64,000 nucleotides of DNA from Emticicia agri (lineage in GTDB: Bacteria > Bacteroidota > Bacteroidia > Cytophagales > Spirosomataceae), in NCBI RefSeq assembly GCF_004168285.1, contig NZ_SEWF01000029.1, forward strand, positions 1 to 64,000. Direction: 5' to 3'. The notes beneath the pieces are model-generated. The model ran no database searches. It saw only the letters and a program-made list of their open reading frames with translations, and was not told the DNA's origin. How positions within the stretch are numbered: position 1 is the first letter of the stretch; each line of letters opens with the position of its first letter. Positions 54,169 to 63,112 of this stretch are shown in pieces. Position numbers and translations under genes: made by a program.

Positions 54169-54870
54169 CTACTTCTCAGCATACTTATAATCCTGCACTA
54201 CCCATTCTCCACCTTCTTTTTTGGTTAAAAATATAATCAAATCAGCGTTTTCTTTTTTGCCATAGACCTTTGTTTCTATACGCACATGGGTCTGTCCGTC
54301 CCGTTTGCTGATATTGTAGCGTGGTATTTTACCCATTTTTATCACCTCACCTGTTTTTTCCTGTATGGCTTTACTACCAAACACAAAGGCTTCTGTCAGG
54401 ATATATTCCTGTTTCTGGCGGATATATAAACCTAATAAATTGGTAACCGATAGGTATAGTACCAACAGAATTACAAAAATACCTGCCAGCAATTCGGTAC
54501 TTCTTTTAATGGTTGTCTGTTCTGCGGCTATTACCTCAGTTCTGCATAAAATATCACCCATGCGTTTATCAAAAACCAACCAGATGAAACCCTCAACAGG
54601 CAACAATAGCAGACTGATATTTCTTAAAATAAAGTTAGCTGACTGACCTGATTTGTTCTCTACAACTAAGCCCATGAAATACTTGCCCGGACTCTGTCCT
54701 TTTCTGACATCTTTTAAAATGAGCAGAATCATGATTAACCCCAACGGAGGGTAAATGGCTGTCTCAAAATCAAGTTTCCATGCAAAAATCTCTACGTCCA
54801 TCAGCAAAGCTGCGGGGACCGTAGCAATCAGAAAATCTATCAGAAAGGCGTATAAGCGTTTTTGTTGCAT
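54169..54870 (-). CDS. RDD family membrane protein
   Basis: The 233-residue protein has the RDD signature (Arg5, Asp12 and Asp54), three membrane segments in the first 110 residues and one near 130-150. The C-terminal part (155-233) is a soluble beta-rich domain (GKIPRYNISKRDGQTHVRIETKVYG). RDD proteins are thought to carry ions or small compounds, but the function is largely unknown. Confidence 0.75.
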   Translation of the reverse strand: MQQKRLYAFLIDFLIATVPAALLMDVEIFAWKLDFETAIYPPLGLIMILLILKDVRKGQSPGKYFMGLVVENKSGQSANFILRNISLLLLPVEGFIWLVFDKRMGDILCRTEVIAAEQTTIKRSTELLAGIFVILLVLYLSVTNLLGLYIRQKQEYILTEAFVFGSKAIQEKTGEVIKMGKIPRYNISKRDGQTHVRIETKVYGKKENADLIIFLTKKEGGEWVVQDYKYAEK

Positions 54871-54920
54871 GAGTTGGAGACTATCTGCTCAAATATAATT
54901 CAATCGTGCCTTATATCAAT

Positions 54921-54950
54921 AAAAAAGGCTTCGGAAATTCCGAAACCTTT
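54921..54950 (-). terminator. Terminator after the SBBP-repeat gene
   Basis: Read on the minus strand, AAAGGTTTCGGAA and TTCCGAAGCCTTTTTT form a stem with a T tract. It lies 31 bases beyond the stop codon of the SBBP gene. Confidence 0.75.
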
Positions 54951-54980
54951 GTTTCACTTTTATCCTATAATTAACCCTTT

Positions 54981-56510
54981 TTAATCTTTTATTCTCGTAA
55001 TAAAAATATCGGTATCTCCGGCACTTTTTAGTGAGTTATTACCCATTTGAAAGGCATTCTCAAACCATCCGGTTATATAAACATTATTGTTTGCACCAAC
55101 GCTCAGATTAACAGGAAACTCCTCTTCCCCATCTCCTATCTGTTGTACCCATTGATTCACGCCGTCTGAGTTATATTTAGCAATAAAAAAATCGTATGCT
55201 GGCTTGCCTGCAAAAATACTATTGCTAATAGTAGTAAAATGATTACCATAAAAAACACCAGTGAGATAAATATTATTATTAGCATCTATACCAAGTTTTG
55301 GATCGCTTTCATTATTGTCTCCTCCTTCTCTTTTTAGCCATGTTATCTCTCCTGTCGAAACAAATCTGGCTAAAAAGATATCCTCTTCACCTTTGCTTTT
55401 ACCAAGAATATTAGCCGTACCCCTAAAAGCACCTGTTACAATCACGCCCCCATCATTCCCCACTGCAACATCCGTTCCTTCATCATAAAATTCGCCTCCC
55501 ATTCTCTTCGCCCAGACCCATTTATTGATTGCCACCTCATATTTTGCGACAAAAACATCAGCCAGACCTGCACTGGTCATGAATGTAGTACCAAAACTAA
55601 TGACATTACGAAATCCACCTGTCATGTATAAATTTCCCTGACCATCAATAGCCAATCCCTTAGAATCATCGTCCTCTATTCCACCCACTCTTTTTACCCA
55701 TTGAATAACTCCTGCACTGCTATATTTAGCCAGAAAAATATCATCCTCTCCTGCGCTTACAGCCGACTGCCCATTGAAGAAAGCAGTCTCTTGAAAGTTT
55801 CCTGTTACATATATATCTCCTACAGCATTAGTTAATATACACCTGCTCCGCTCGTTTCCGGTGCCACCTGCTTTTTGTAACCACTCAATATCCCCGTTTG
55901 TATTATACTTGATTATAAAAATATCTTTATTTCCGCCACTCTCTACAGTATAATTACCAAAAGTGGCAGTTTCTTCAAAACGACCTGTCAGATAAACATT
56001 ACCATTTTTGTCTATTGCCAAAGCCGTTACCTCATCATCGCCATTACCTCCTCCGGTTCTTGCCCAAAGAAAAGTGCCATTTTTATCATACTTGGCCAGA
56101 AAAACATTATCATTATCGGGGCCTAATATCACTTTAGTCCCGAATTTAGATGAACCATGAATCACCCCTGTTACGAAGATATTTCCGTTGGCATCCACGC
56201 CTATATCCATGCCTTTTTCCATGTTTGACCCACCTTCTTCCCAGGCCTTCATTGAGTTAGTATGGGCATCTTTATTAGTCAGCAATTTTGCCCACGATTT
56301 GCCATCATAAAACCGGAAACATTTAAAGGTTATATCATTTACCAATGTGCCGAAAGCAGGCGATGGCAAAGCCTCAATCTGTTCGTTGGTTAATGTAGGT
56401 ATAGTGCTCGCCGTAGCCGGAGTAATACCCGACGGTAGAATGGTTACGCTCTGCGCAAAAGCACCCATACTCAATAAAGAAATGGTAAAAATTCTTAATA
56501 ACGATTTCAT
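54981..56510 (-). CDS. Secreted SBBP-repeat beta-propeller protein
   Basis: The 509-residue protein has a signal peptide (ISLLSMGAFAQ) and about seven repeats of the form GNGDDEVTALAIDKNGNVYL-TGRF, each with the SBBP (YVAGxTxS-like) core. Such repeats form a beta propeller that binds ligands or proteins outside the cell. The N-terminal part (residues 20-90) has a short FYDGKSWAKLL motif found in Bacteroidetes surface proteins. No C-terminal sorting signal is seen. Confidence 0.75.
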   Translation of the reverse strand: MKSLLRIFTISLLSMGAFAQSVTILPSGITPATASTIPTLTNEQIEALPSPAFGTLVNDITFKCFRFYDGKSWAKLLTNKDAHTNSMKAWEEGGSNMEKGMDIGVDANGNIFVTGVIHGSSKFGTKVILGPDNDNVFLAKYDKNGTFLWARTGGGNGDDEVTALAIDKNGNVYLTGRFEETATFGNYTVESGGNKDIFIIKYNTNGDIEWLQKAGGTGNERSRCILTNAVGDIYVTGNFQETAFFNGQSAVSAGEDDIFLAKYSSAGVIQWVKRVGGIEDDDSKGLAIDGQGNLYMTGGFRNVISFGTTFMTSAGLADVFVAKYEVAINKWVWAKRMGGEFYDEGTDVAVGNDGGVIVTGAFRGTANILGKSKGEEDIFLARFVSTGEITWLKREGGDNNESDPKLGIDANNNIYLTGVFYGNHFTTISNSIFAGKPAYDFFIAKYNSDGVNQWVQQIGDGEEEFPVNLSVGANNNVYITGWFENAFQMGNNSLKSAGDTDIFITRIKD

Positions 56511-56637
56511 AATTTTAGTAATGCTTCTATAAAAAACTGTTCAAAACTACGGGCATAATTCATCCGTTTTACAAATCAGTGGCATTATCGCTTCATTATT
56601 TTATCGGTTGGTACATGGCTGGAAACAGGCCAGTTCA

Positions 56638-56703
56638 GAAATTTTATCGGTTGGTAATTAAGGTTGTAGGGGTTCAAAATTTTGAACCCCTACCGGGTAA
56701 AAT
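56638..56703. repeat. 28-bp perfect palindrome within a MITE-like inverted repeat
   Basis: GTAGGGGTTCAAAA at 56666-56679 is followed at once by its exact complement to 56693. Imperfect complementarity continues outward (AAATTTTA-CGGT / ACCG-TAAAATTT). A cruciform or strong hairpin is possible. Confidence 0.7.
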
Positions 56704-56780
56704 TTCTCTGATTCAAATTAAAAATCCCATTCAGACATCAACACTTTTCATAAACACCCATTTAATTGAGGAAAAAACTT

Positions 56781-56788
56781 TACTTTTG
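56781..56788 (+). promoter_or_regulatory. Candidate -7 box of argS
   Basis: TACTTTTG fits the Bacteroidetes TAnnTTTG element, 42 bases before the argS ATG. A -33 TTG at the right distance is not clear. Confidence 0.4.
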
Positions 56789-56829
56789 CAAAAAAAACAG
56801 GCTTCTGTCAGAAGCGCAGTTCACAATCT

Positions 56830-58605
56830 ATGAATATCGAATTATCATTAAAATCTGCTATCAAGCAAGCACTATCTGCCCTGTTTCAGATTGAGGAAGA
56901 AGTAGTTTTACAACCCACCAAGAGTGACTTTGAAGGGAATTATACCTATGTGGTTTTCCCTTTGGTAAAACAACTCCGAAAAAGCCCTGTCGATATTGCC
57001 AATGCCATTGCAGAATACCTGAAAACCAACACAACTTATATTAAAAGCTATAATGTAGTACAGGGCTTTCTGAATCTGGTGCTGGCCGATGAAGTATGGT
57101 TTGATGTACTGAATGGCATTTTAGCTGATAAAAACTTTGGGGTACTGCCTAAAAATAACCAATCGGTAATGGTAGAGTATTCGTCGCCCAATACCAACAA
57201 ACCTCTCCATTTAGGACATTTAAGAAATAACTTTTTAGGCTCTTCGGTTGCTAAAATAGTAGAAGCCAACGGATATGAGGTTGTAAAAACCTGTCTGGTA
57301 AACGACCGTGGCGTACATATCTGTAAGTCTATGTGGGCCTATCAGCAATTTGGCAATGGCGAAACTCCTGAATCATCAGGTCTGAAAGGCGACCATCTGG
57401 CAGGTAAATATTACGTGATTTTTGATAAGCATTACAAGAGCGAAATGGCAACCCTGATACAGGGAGGCATGAGCGAAGACGAGGCTAAAAAGAATGCGCC
57501 AGCCATAAAAGCCGTACAAGAAATGCTGATTAAATGGGAACAAGGCGATGAAGAAACCGTAGCCCTGTGGCGCAAAATGAACGACTGGGTATTTGCAGGT
57601 TTTAACGAAACTTATCAGAAAATAGGCGTATCTTTTGATAAAACCTATTATGAATCGAACACCTATCTGCTGGGTAAAGATATTGTAGAAGAAGGGCTGG
57701 CCAATGGCGTATTCTTCAAAAAAGAGAATGGCAGTGTATGGATAGATTTAAAAGAAGAAGGACTTGACGAAAAACTGGTACTTCGTGCCGATGGTACTTC
57801 GGTATATATTACGCAAGACCTCGGAACCACCGATTTAAAATTTGCGGACTACCCTATCAGCAAGGCAATTTGGGTAGTAGGCAATGAGCAGGATTACCAT
57901 TTTCAGGTATTGTTTGCCATCATGAAAAAACTCGGCCGTACGTATGCCGACGGCTGCTATCACCTCAGCTACGGCATGGTTGAGTTGCCCGAAGGAAAAA
58001 TGAAATCGCGCGAAGGTACTGTGGTTGATGCCGATGATTTAGTGGCTGAAATGATAGAAACGGCCAGTTCGTCAACCAGTGAGCGGAGCAAAATAGATGG
58101 ATTTACGCAGGAAGAAGCCAATCAGTTGTTTCAACAAATTGCTTTAGGAGCCCTGAAATACTTCTTACTGAAAGTAGAGCCTAAAAAGAAAATGTTGTTT
58201 AATCCGGCCGAATCAATCGATTTTCAAGGTAACACGGGTCCGTTTATACAATATACCCATGCACGTATTTGCTCTATATTGCGGAAGGCAGCTTCTCAGG
58301 GTATTGTTCTCGATGAAAAGGTAAAACCTGTGGCTATTGAAAAAACAGAAGCTGAACTGATTTTTGTATTGAGTGATTATCCGGCCGCAGTAAAAAAAGC
58401 CGGAGATGAATATGCGCCATCGGTCATTGCGAATTACTGTTACGAACTGGCGAAAACATTTAATCACTATTATAGTCAGGTTTCTATCATGAACGAACCT
58501 GATGGTGAGATACAAAAATTTCGTCTGGCATTAATAAAACTGGTTTCGGAAACAATTCGCAAAGCAACTGCGTTATTAGGCATAGAAGTACCAAACAGAA
58601 TGTAA
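56830..58605 (+). CDS. argS: Arginyl-tRNA synthetase
   Basis: The 591-residue protein is a complete ArgRS: an N-terminal tRNA-binding domain (1-100), the HIGH-type motif in SSPNTNKPLHLGHLRNN with HLGH, the KMSK-type motif GKMKSREG, and the C-terminal anticodon-binding domain with the DALR-like PAAVKKAGDEYAPSVIANYCYELAK and the tail of VSETIRKATALLGIEVPNRM. It attaches arginine to its tRNA in the cytoplasm. It stands next to the peroxidase gene on the same strand, 48 bases away. Confidence 0.95.
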   Translation: MNIELSLKSAIKQALSALFQIEEEVVLQPTKSDFEGNYTYVVFPLVKQLRKSPVDIANAIAEYLKTNTTYIKSYNVVQGFLNLVLADEVWFDVLNGILADKNFGVLPKNNQSVMVEYSSPNTNKPLHLGHLRNNFLGSSVAKIVEANGYEVVKTCLVNDRGVHICKSMWAYQQFGNGETPESSGLKGDHLAGKYYVIFDKHYKSEMATLIQGGMSEDEAKKNAPAIKAVQEMLIKWEQGDEETVALWRKMNDWVFAGFNETYQKIGVSFDKTYYESNTYLLGKDIVEEGLANGVFFKKENGSVWIDLKEEGLDEKLVLRADGTSVYITQDLGTTDLKFADYPISKAIWVVGNEQDYHFQVLFAIMKKLGRTYADGCYHLSYGMVELPEGKMKSREGTVVDADDLVAEMIETASSSTSERSKIDGFTQEEANQLFQQIALGALKYFLLKVEPKKKMLFNPAESIDFQGNTGPFIQYTHARICSILRKAASQGIVLDEKVKPVAIEKTEAELIFVLSDYPAAVKKAGDEYAPSVIANYCYELAKTFNHYYSQVSIMNEPDGEIQKFRLALIKLVSETIRKATALLGIEVPNRM

Positions 58606-58653
58606 TACCTGAATCTTTCAATCTAAACGTTGCAACGTAAACAATTCTATCAA

Positions 58654-59256
58654 ATGAAAAAGACCCTGATTTTAGCAGTATTAGCCCTTATCACCATTGT
58701 CGGAGCCATGAGCTTCCGTGCTATCAGAAATATCTACGGTAATATCGGATTAAACCGCCCGGCCTCTGCCGAAGCCAAAGGTTCGTTCTACGATTACTCA
58801 TTGAAATCGCTTGATGGCAAACAAACCATCGATTTCAGCAAGTATAAAGGCAAAAAAGTAGTGGTGCTCAATGTAGCCTCAAAATGTGGTTATACCCCAC
58901 AATATGCAGACTGGCAGGCATTCCATAAACAATACGGCGACAAGATTGTAGTATTGGGAATTCCGGCTAATAACTTTAAATCGCAAGAGCCGGGTACAAA
59001 CGATGAAATTGCTGCTTTCTGCGAAAAAAATTACGGGGTTACTTTCCAGATGTTAGAGAAAGTGAGTGTAACAGGCGAAGACCAACACCCGCTTTACCAA
59101 TGGTTAAGCCACAAAGACCAGAATGGATGGAACGACAGCGCCCCAACCTGGAACTTCTGCAAATACGTAATTAATGAAAAAGGCGAACTGACTAATTTCT
59201 TCAATTCTAAAGTAAAACCTGGCGACGAAGAATTTAAAAAAGCCGTAGGTATTTAA
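58654..59256 (+). CDS. Glutathione peroxidase family protein with N-terminal membrane anchor
   Basis: I start at the ATG at 58654 (MKKTLILAVLAL), giving 200 residues; a TTG at 58630 is possible. An N-terminal hydrophobic stretch (residues 4-24) suggests export or an anchor. The peroxidatic Cys is in NVASKCGYTPQ, and the family motifs PANNFKSQEPG (usually PCNQF) and WNFCKYV are present. The Cys in AAFCEKNYGV may resolve the disulfide with thioredoxin, as in non-selenium members. It reduces organic hydroperoxides. A strong terminator follows. Confidence 0.85.
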   Translation: MKKTLILAVLALITIVGAMSFRAIRNIYGNIGLNRPASAEAKGSFYDYSLKSLDGKQTIDFSKYKGKKVVVLNVASKCGYTPQYADWQAFHKQYGDKIVVLGIPANNFKSQEPGTNDEIAAFCEKNYGVTFQMLEKVSVTGEDQHPLYQWLSHKDQNGWNDSAPTWNFCKYVINEKGELTNFFNSKVKPGDEEFKKAVGI

Positions 59257-59278
59257 TTGTTGGAATTTATATCATGAA

Positions 59279-59332
59279 TGTCCTGACAAAAGTCTGTTAC
59301 TATGTAATAAACTTTTGTCAGGACACTTTTTT
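59279..59332 (+). terminator. Strong intrinsic terminator after the peroxidase gene
   Basis: TGTCCTGACAAAAGT at 59279-59293 and its exact complement at 59311-59325 are followed by CTTTTTT. Confidence 0.85.
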
Positions 59333-59517
59333 ACTTCCGTTAGTCAGGCGATTAACCCTATTCAGGACAAGCTATATGAATATAGCCAATGCTGTACTTA
59401 CAATAACCCTGACTTGCTATTTTATTGACAGAAAAACGCAATATTGACTGTATTTACTTAATTTTGCACAGGAGTGAATGTTCGTTTGCTCTTTTGTCAA
59501 TTTATACGTTTGTTCTT

Positions 59518-60399
59518 ATGAAAAACTGGCTCTCTGCTGCCCGTCCCCGAACACTACCTTTGTCCTTATCAAGTATCCTGATGGGGAGTTTCTTAGCGGC
59601 CTCTGCCGGACAATTCAACTGGCTTATTTTTGCCTTCTGTTGCCTTACCACCATTGCCCTGCAAATACTCTCAAACTTTGCCAACGACTATGGCGATACC
59701 CAGAATGGTGCCGACCTTGCCGGACGTGTAGGGCCGCAAAGAGCTGTTCAGTCGGGAGCTATTACCCCTAAGCAAATGCTCAATGGCATTATTGTATTGG
59801 CCATTATCTGTCTTGTTTTTGGTATTTCGCTTTTATATTTTGCTTTCAAAGATGCCGCTGCCAATCAATTCTGGGGCTTTTTAGGGTTGGGTTTGTTATG
59901 TATGCTGGCGGCTTATACCTATACGGCAGGCAAAAAACCCTATGGCTATGCAGGTTTAGGCGATATATCGGTTCTGATATTCTTTGGTTTAGTGGGCGTT
60001 TTAGGAAGCAATTACCTATACACCAAAACTTTCGACTGGGCAAATCTTCTGCCGGCCCTGAGTTGTGGTTTCTTCGCTACCGGAGTACTGAATATCAATA
60101 ATATACGGGATATTGAATCAGATACCCGTGCAGGTAAAAAGACTATTCCGGCTCGTTTAGGTCGTGCCACTGCTATCAGATACCACTGGTTTCTGCTCAT
60201 TGCAGGTATGGTAAGCATTCTATTGTTCAGCATCATAAAAGAACAATATGCTATTCTTTATGTGCTATGCTTCCCCTTGTTTTTTATCAACGGCATCAAA
60301 GTATCAAAACTGCCCAACCCCGACCCTATGCTCAAACAAATGTCGTTATCAACTTTAGCATTTGTGTTGCTATTTGGCATCGGGCAGTTGTTTTTGTAG
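59518..60399 (+). CDS. menA: 1,4-dihydroxy-2-naphthoate polyprenyltransferase
   Basis: From the ATG at 59518 (MKNWLSAARPRTLPLSLSSI) the protein has 293 residues and about nine membrane segments. The UbiA-type motifs are ANDYGDTQNGAD, with the Asp residues that bind the prenyl diphosphate, and the second NNIRDIESDTRAGKKT. ARPRTLPLSL at the start is typical of MenA, which joins the prenyl tail to naphthoate on the way to menaquinone. An upstream frame from 59425 is not needed. Confidence 0.9.
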   Translation: MKNWLSAARPRTLPLSLSSILMGSFLAASAGQFNWLIFAFCCLTTIALQILSNFANDYGDTQNGADLAGRVGPQRAVQSGAITPKQMLNGIIVLAIICLVFGISLLYFAFKDAAANQFWGFLGLGLLCMLAAYTYTAGKKPYGYAGLGDISVLIFFGLVGVLGSNYLYTKTFDWANLLPALSCGFFATGVLNINNIRDIESDTRAGKKTIPARLGRATAIRYHWFLLIAGMVSILLFSIIKEQYAILYVLCFPLFFINGIKVSKLPNPDPMLKQMSLSTLAFVLLFGIGQLFL

Positions 60400-60459
60400 A
60401 ATAATTATTTGCTGTCTATGACTGGGCATCAGCTTTTAAAATCTTTTCGACAGAATAAG

Positions 60460-60528
60460 AAACTGTTTGAGTTAAATATTGAACAAAAATCGACTTTTTT
60501 AATTCAACAAGATTAACTCAAACAGTTT
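60460..60528. repeat. 16-bp perfect inverted repeat
   Basis: AAACTGTTTGAGTTAA at 60460-60475 and its complement at 60513-60528 enclose about 37 bases. It lies 60 bases after menA and may end its transcript, or be a small mobile remnant; the inside is T/A-rich. Confidence 0.6.
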
Positions 60529-60558
60529 CTAAATCACAAGAAGGATTATATCCAGAAG

Positions 60559-60585
60559 GAGACAAGGCAATGCCTTTGTCTCTAC
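60559..60585. repeat. Small hairpin of the GAGAC family
   Basis: GAGACAAGGCA - TGCCTTTGTCTCTAC forms a stem with one bulged base. It resembles the arms of the element at 18592 (GAGACG-ACATGCATG-CGTCTC) in layout, but with another centre. Confidence 0.5.
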
Positions 60586-60887
60586 TAATAACAACTAAAA
60601 TTGTAACCTTAAAACATCATTTCCTGTTTGAGTACGATTAAAAATCGAGGTAATGACAATGAGAATATAGAGAATTTTACAGATTTTTAATTGTACGAGT
60701 TTAAATGATGCCGGCTTTTTTGTTTACTTTTTTTCCGGTAAAAAAAGTAAAAGCCTTCCAAATATGGAATCTTCAATAAACTTAGATTTTGGCAAATATC
60801 AAATATAGAAATCTAAGATAAAAAAATCCTCTTAACCAAACCCCTACAATTTTGTTATATTGATTGAATCATTCAAACACACAATTT

Positions 60888-61295
60888 ATGAAAGAATCAA
60901 TCAATTATTTAGCCGTTGGCACTTCAGCCGTTGTCAGCCTGCTATTGAGTTATGTATGGTTTATGGTCCTATTCTTTAAACCTTATGCCGAGGCATTAGG
61001 AAAAACCAAAGAAGAAATGGACAAAGGGCCTACTGCCTTACAAGCGTCTGCCATGCAACTAATCGGAAATTTTGTATTAGCATTCGTACTGGCATGGCTC
61101 ATGAAAAAATTAGGTTATACTACATTGATTGAGGGTCTTAAATTCGGGGCTTTTATATGGGTAGGCTTTGTTGCAGCCGTATTGGCCCCTATGTATGCCT
61201 TTCAGGCCTATTCTATAGGATTTTTCTTGATGACTTCCGGTTCCGTTCTAATGACTTTATTGGCATCAGGCGCTATTTTGGGGGCTTGGCAATAG
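60888..61295 (+). CDS. DUF1761 family membrane protein
   Basis: From the ATG at 60888 (MKESINYLAVGTSAVVSLLLSYVWF) the protein has 135 residues and four membrane segments. The layout with SYVWFMVLFFKPYAEALGKTKEEM and GFVAAVLAPMYAFQAYSIGFF is that of DUF1761. The function is unknown. The gene stands alone. Confidence 0.75.
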   Translation: MKESINYLAVGTSAVVSLLLSYVWFMVLFFKPYAEALGKTKEEMDKGPTALQASAMQLIGNFVLAFVLAWLMKKLGYTTLIEGLKFGAFIWVGFVAAVLAPMYAFQAYSIGFFLMTSGSVLMTLLASGAILGAWQ

Positions 61296-61435
61296 ACAGC
61301 TAATAAATGTCTTCCTTTAGATCCTTCAAATAATCGACTGTGCAAATAAAGTTGACAGAGTGATGGTTTTGTTTTATATTTAATTGCCCATAGGCAAATA
61401 ATAAATGTTCTCTTAACACAAAACCATTACATTCA

Positions 61436-62110
61436 ATGAAACCACTACTATCTGTAGCTTGGTTGGTAGTACTATTATCCTGCCAATCTGACCCTTCACG
61501 TATTTCTCATGGCTTTTATGCTGATTTTTTTGAAGAAATAGTTACTAATGACTTCGTTGGATTTTATTTAGCCAATGAAAAAGAATATCAGATAACCGTT
61601 GAAAATTATTACAAACAAACAGGTCCAATTAATCACTTAGCAAAATCAAATAAGGAAATTAAAAAAATTAATGAGAAAACAGAGGAAACCATAGAAGCAA
61701 TTAAAGAAAAGTATTTGAAAAAGAAAGGCTCAATAGGTTATTTTGAGATAGATAGTATTTTCATTGAACGAAACGGCTTTAGACATGCTAATTACTATAC
61801 ACTTCCTTTTGGAGAATATTTTGATAAAAAAGATAGTATTAATATTATCAAAACTTTGAAAACACCTATGAGAGTCGATTCAAAACAAGCTAAAGGGAGT
61901 TTTTTTAGTTTTGTGTTTGACAGTAATCAACACCATGATTTCATTATAAGCAGAATTGTGTTTTCCAAACCTTATTTCTATCAGAATAAAGCGCTCATAT
62001 TCTGTAATTATAAGTCTGCTGGTATTGGTGGATATCAGAAAGTTTATTTATTCGAAAATATCAACGGATATTGGCAAAAGAAGGCGTCCCAAAAAATAGG
62101 AAATTATTAA
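61436..62110 (+). CDS. Lipoprotein, unknown function
   Basis: The 224-residue protein has a lipobox LLSC (Cys16). The rest is charged and contains a helical segment KEIKKINEKTEETIEAIKEK near 70-90 and a beta-rich C terminus. The base composition is more AT-rich than its neighbours. I do not recognise a family. A terminator follows. Confidence 0.6.
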   Translation: MKPLLSVAWLVVLLSCQSDPSRISHGFYADFFEEIVTNDFVGFYLANEKEYQITVENYYKQTGPINHLAKSNKEIKKINEKTEETIEAIKEKYLKKKGSIGYFEIDSIFIERNGFRHANYYTLPFGEYFDKKDSINIIKTLKTPMRVDSKQAKGSFFSFVFDSNQHHDFIISRIVFSKPYFYQNKALIFCNYKSAGIGGYQKVYLFENINGYWQKKASQKIGNY

Positions 62111-62129
62111 CTAAATCTCCTAAACAAAA

Positions 62130-62156
62130 AAGAGCGACAAACCCTGTCGCTCTTTA
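62130..62156. terminator. Two-way intrinsic terminator
   Basis: AAAGAGCGACA (62130-62140) and TGTCGCTCTTT (62146-62156) form a stem with A and T tracts on the two sides, between the convergent lipoprotein and OmpA-like genes. Confidence 0.85.
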
Positions 62157-62193
62157 AAAAATTGAAAACCTCAACAAAAAACTAAAGGCAAAT

Positions 62194-62802
62194 CTATTTA
62201 CTTGCAATCTGAATTTTTGAAGCTAAAAACTTTTTCTCATTAGCTCTGATTTTCACTAATACCCGACGGTTTTTACGGCGGCCTTCAGGCGTTTCATTAC
62301 TGGCTAAGGGGCGGGTAGCACCGTATCCGGCTATGGCCAGTCTGTCGGCCACTACTCCCTGCGACTTCATATATAAAGCGACCGATTTAGCACGGCTTTC
62401 CGACAATTTTTTGTTTTTCAACTGATTTCCGCTACTGTCTGCGTGTCCTTCAATAAACACTTCAGTATAAGGGTACCGATTCAATACACCAGATACTTCA
62501 TTCAGCAGACTCTTGGCATCGGGTGTCAATTGCTCTGAACTCGACTCAAAATAAAAATCCGGCTGAAAAGTAATGTTAATTCCTTCTCCTGTACGAAAAA
62601 TATCGGCTTTACCCGTAGTAGCACTTACCAGGTCGGTGGCCAGTCTATCAAGCATGATTCCGATTTTTAAAGCTGCATCTGCGGCTTCAGGGTCTTTTTT
62701 ACGACCGCTCGCTGTGTCTTGTGAAGATTTTTTGGCTGAATTACATGAGGCGAATAGCACTATACCAATAGCCACGCCTGCCAGAAGACGAAGTACTTTC
62801 AT
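62194..62802 (-). CDS. OmpA-like lipoprotein
   Basis: The 202-residue protein has a lipobox FASC (Cys20) and a C-terminal OmpA domain (about 85-190) with VFIEGHADSSGN and KKLSESRAKSVALYMKSQGV, then YGATRPLASNETPEGRRKNRRV. The Asp/Arg positions that bind peptidoglycan are present. It links the outer membrane to the cell wall, as Pal does. It is divergent from the TPR protein gene. Confidence 0.9.
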   Translation of the reverse strand: MKVLRLLAGVAIGIVLFASCNSAKKSSQDTASGRKKDPEAADAALKIGIMLDRLATDLVSATTGKADIFRTGEGINITFQPDFYFESSSEQLTPDAKSLLNEVSGVLNRYPYTEVFIEGHADSSGNQLKNKKLSESRAKSVALYMKSQGVVADRLAIAGYGATRPLASNETPEGRRKNRRVLVKIRANEKKFLASKIQIASK

Positions 62803-63022
62803 GAATTTAGGAAATTTTTAGCAACGTAAGTAAGGGGCTTTACCCGAGGTAAAACTTTAATTACAGTAAAATTGGTAAAAAACAATTGAAAACTGCAAGT
62901 TTTTTGCAATAAAATTTAAGTTTTGCTGATTAAATGGTATTCTTAGAAACTTTTCAAGTGTATCTGTTTCGTTCAGCATTTAACTTAAACCTTTTTTTAA
63001 CAAAATCTTTTCAGAAAAAACA

Positions 63023-63052
63023 TTGAGTAAAAGCACATAAAATTTATCTTTG
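63023..63052 (+). promoter_or_regulatory. Promoter of the TPR protein gene
   Basis: TTG at 63023-63025 as -33 and TATCTTTG at 63045-63052 as -7, 19 bases apart, fit the Bacteroidetes consensus. The ATG is at 63113. The rest of the 310-base gap between the divergent genes has nothing else to note. Confidence 0.6.
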
Positions 63053-63112
63053 TAGGTTATATTTTGTTCCAGTAGCTTCGTATATACTTCCTCCTAAACG
63101 CTTGTATTTTCT

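Larger units (their letters stand above)
56511..56829. other. Intergenic region upstream of argS with palindromic repeat
   Basis: ATTTTATCGGTTGGTA occurs twice (near 56598 and 56640). Between 56638 and 56703 lies an inverted-repeat element (next entry). A candidate promoter is at 56781. Confidence 0.5.
60400..60887. other. Repeat-rich intergenic region before the DUF1761 gene
   Basis: About 490 bases with a 16-bp perfect inverted repeat (60460-60528), a MITE-like hairpin (60559-60585) and an AT-rich tail. No gene is supported. Confidence 0.5.
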
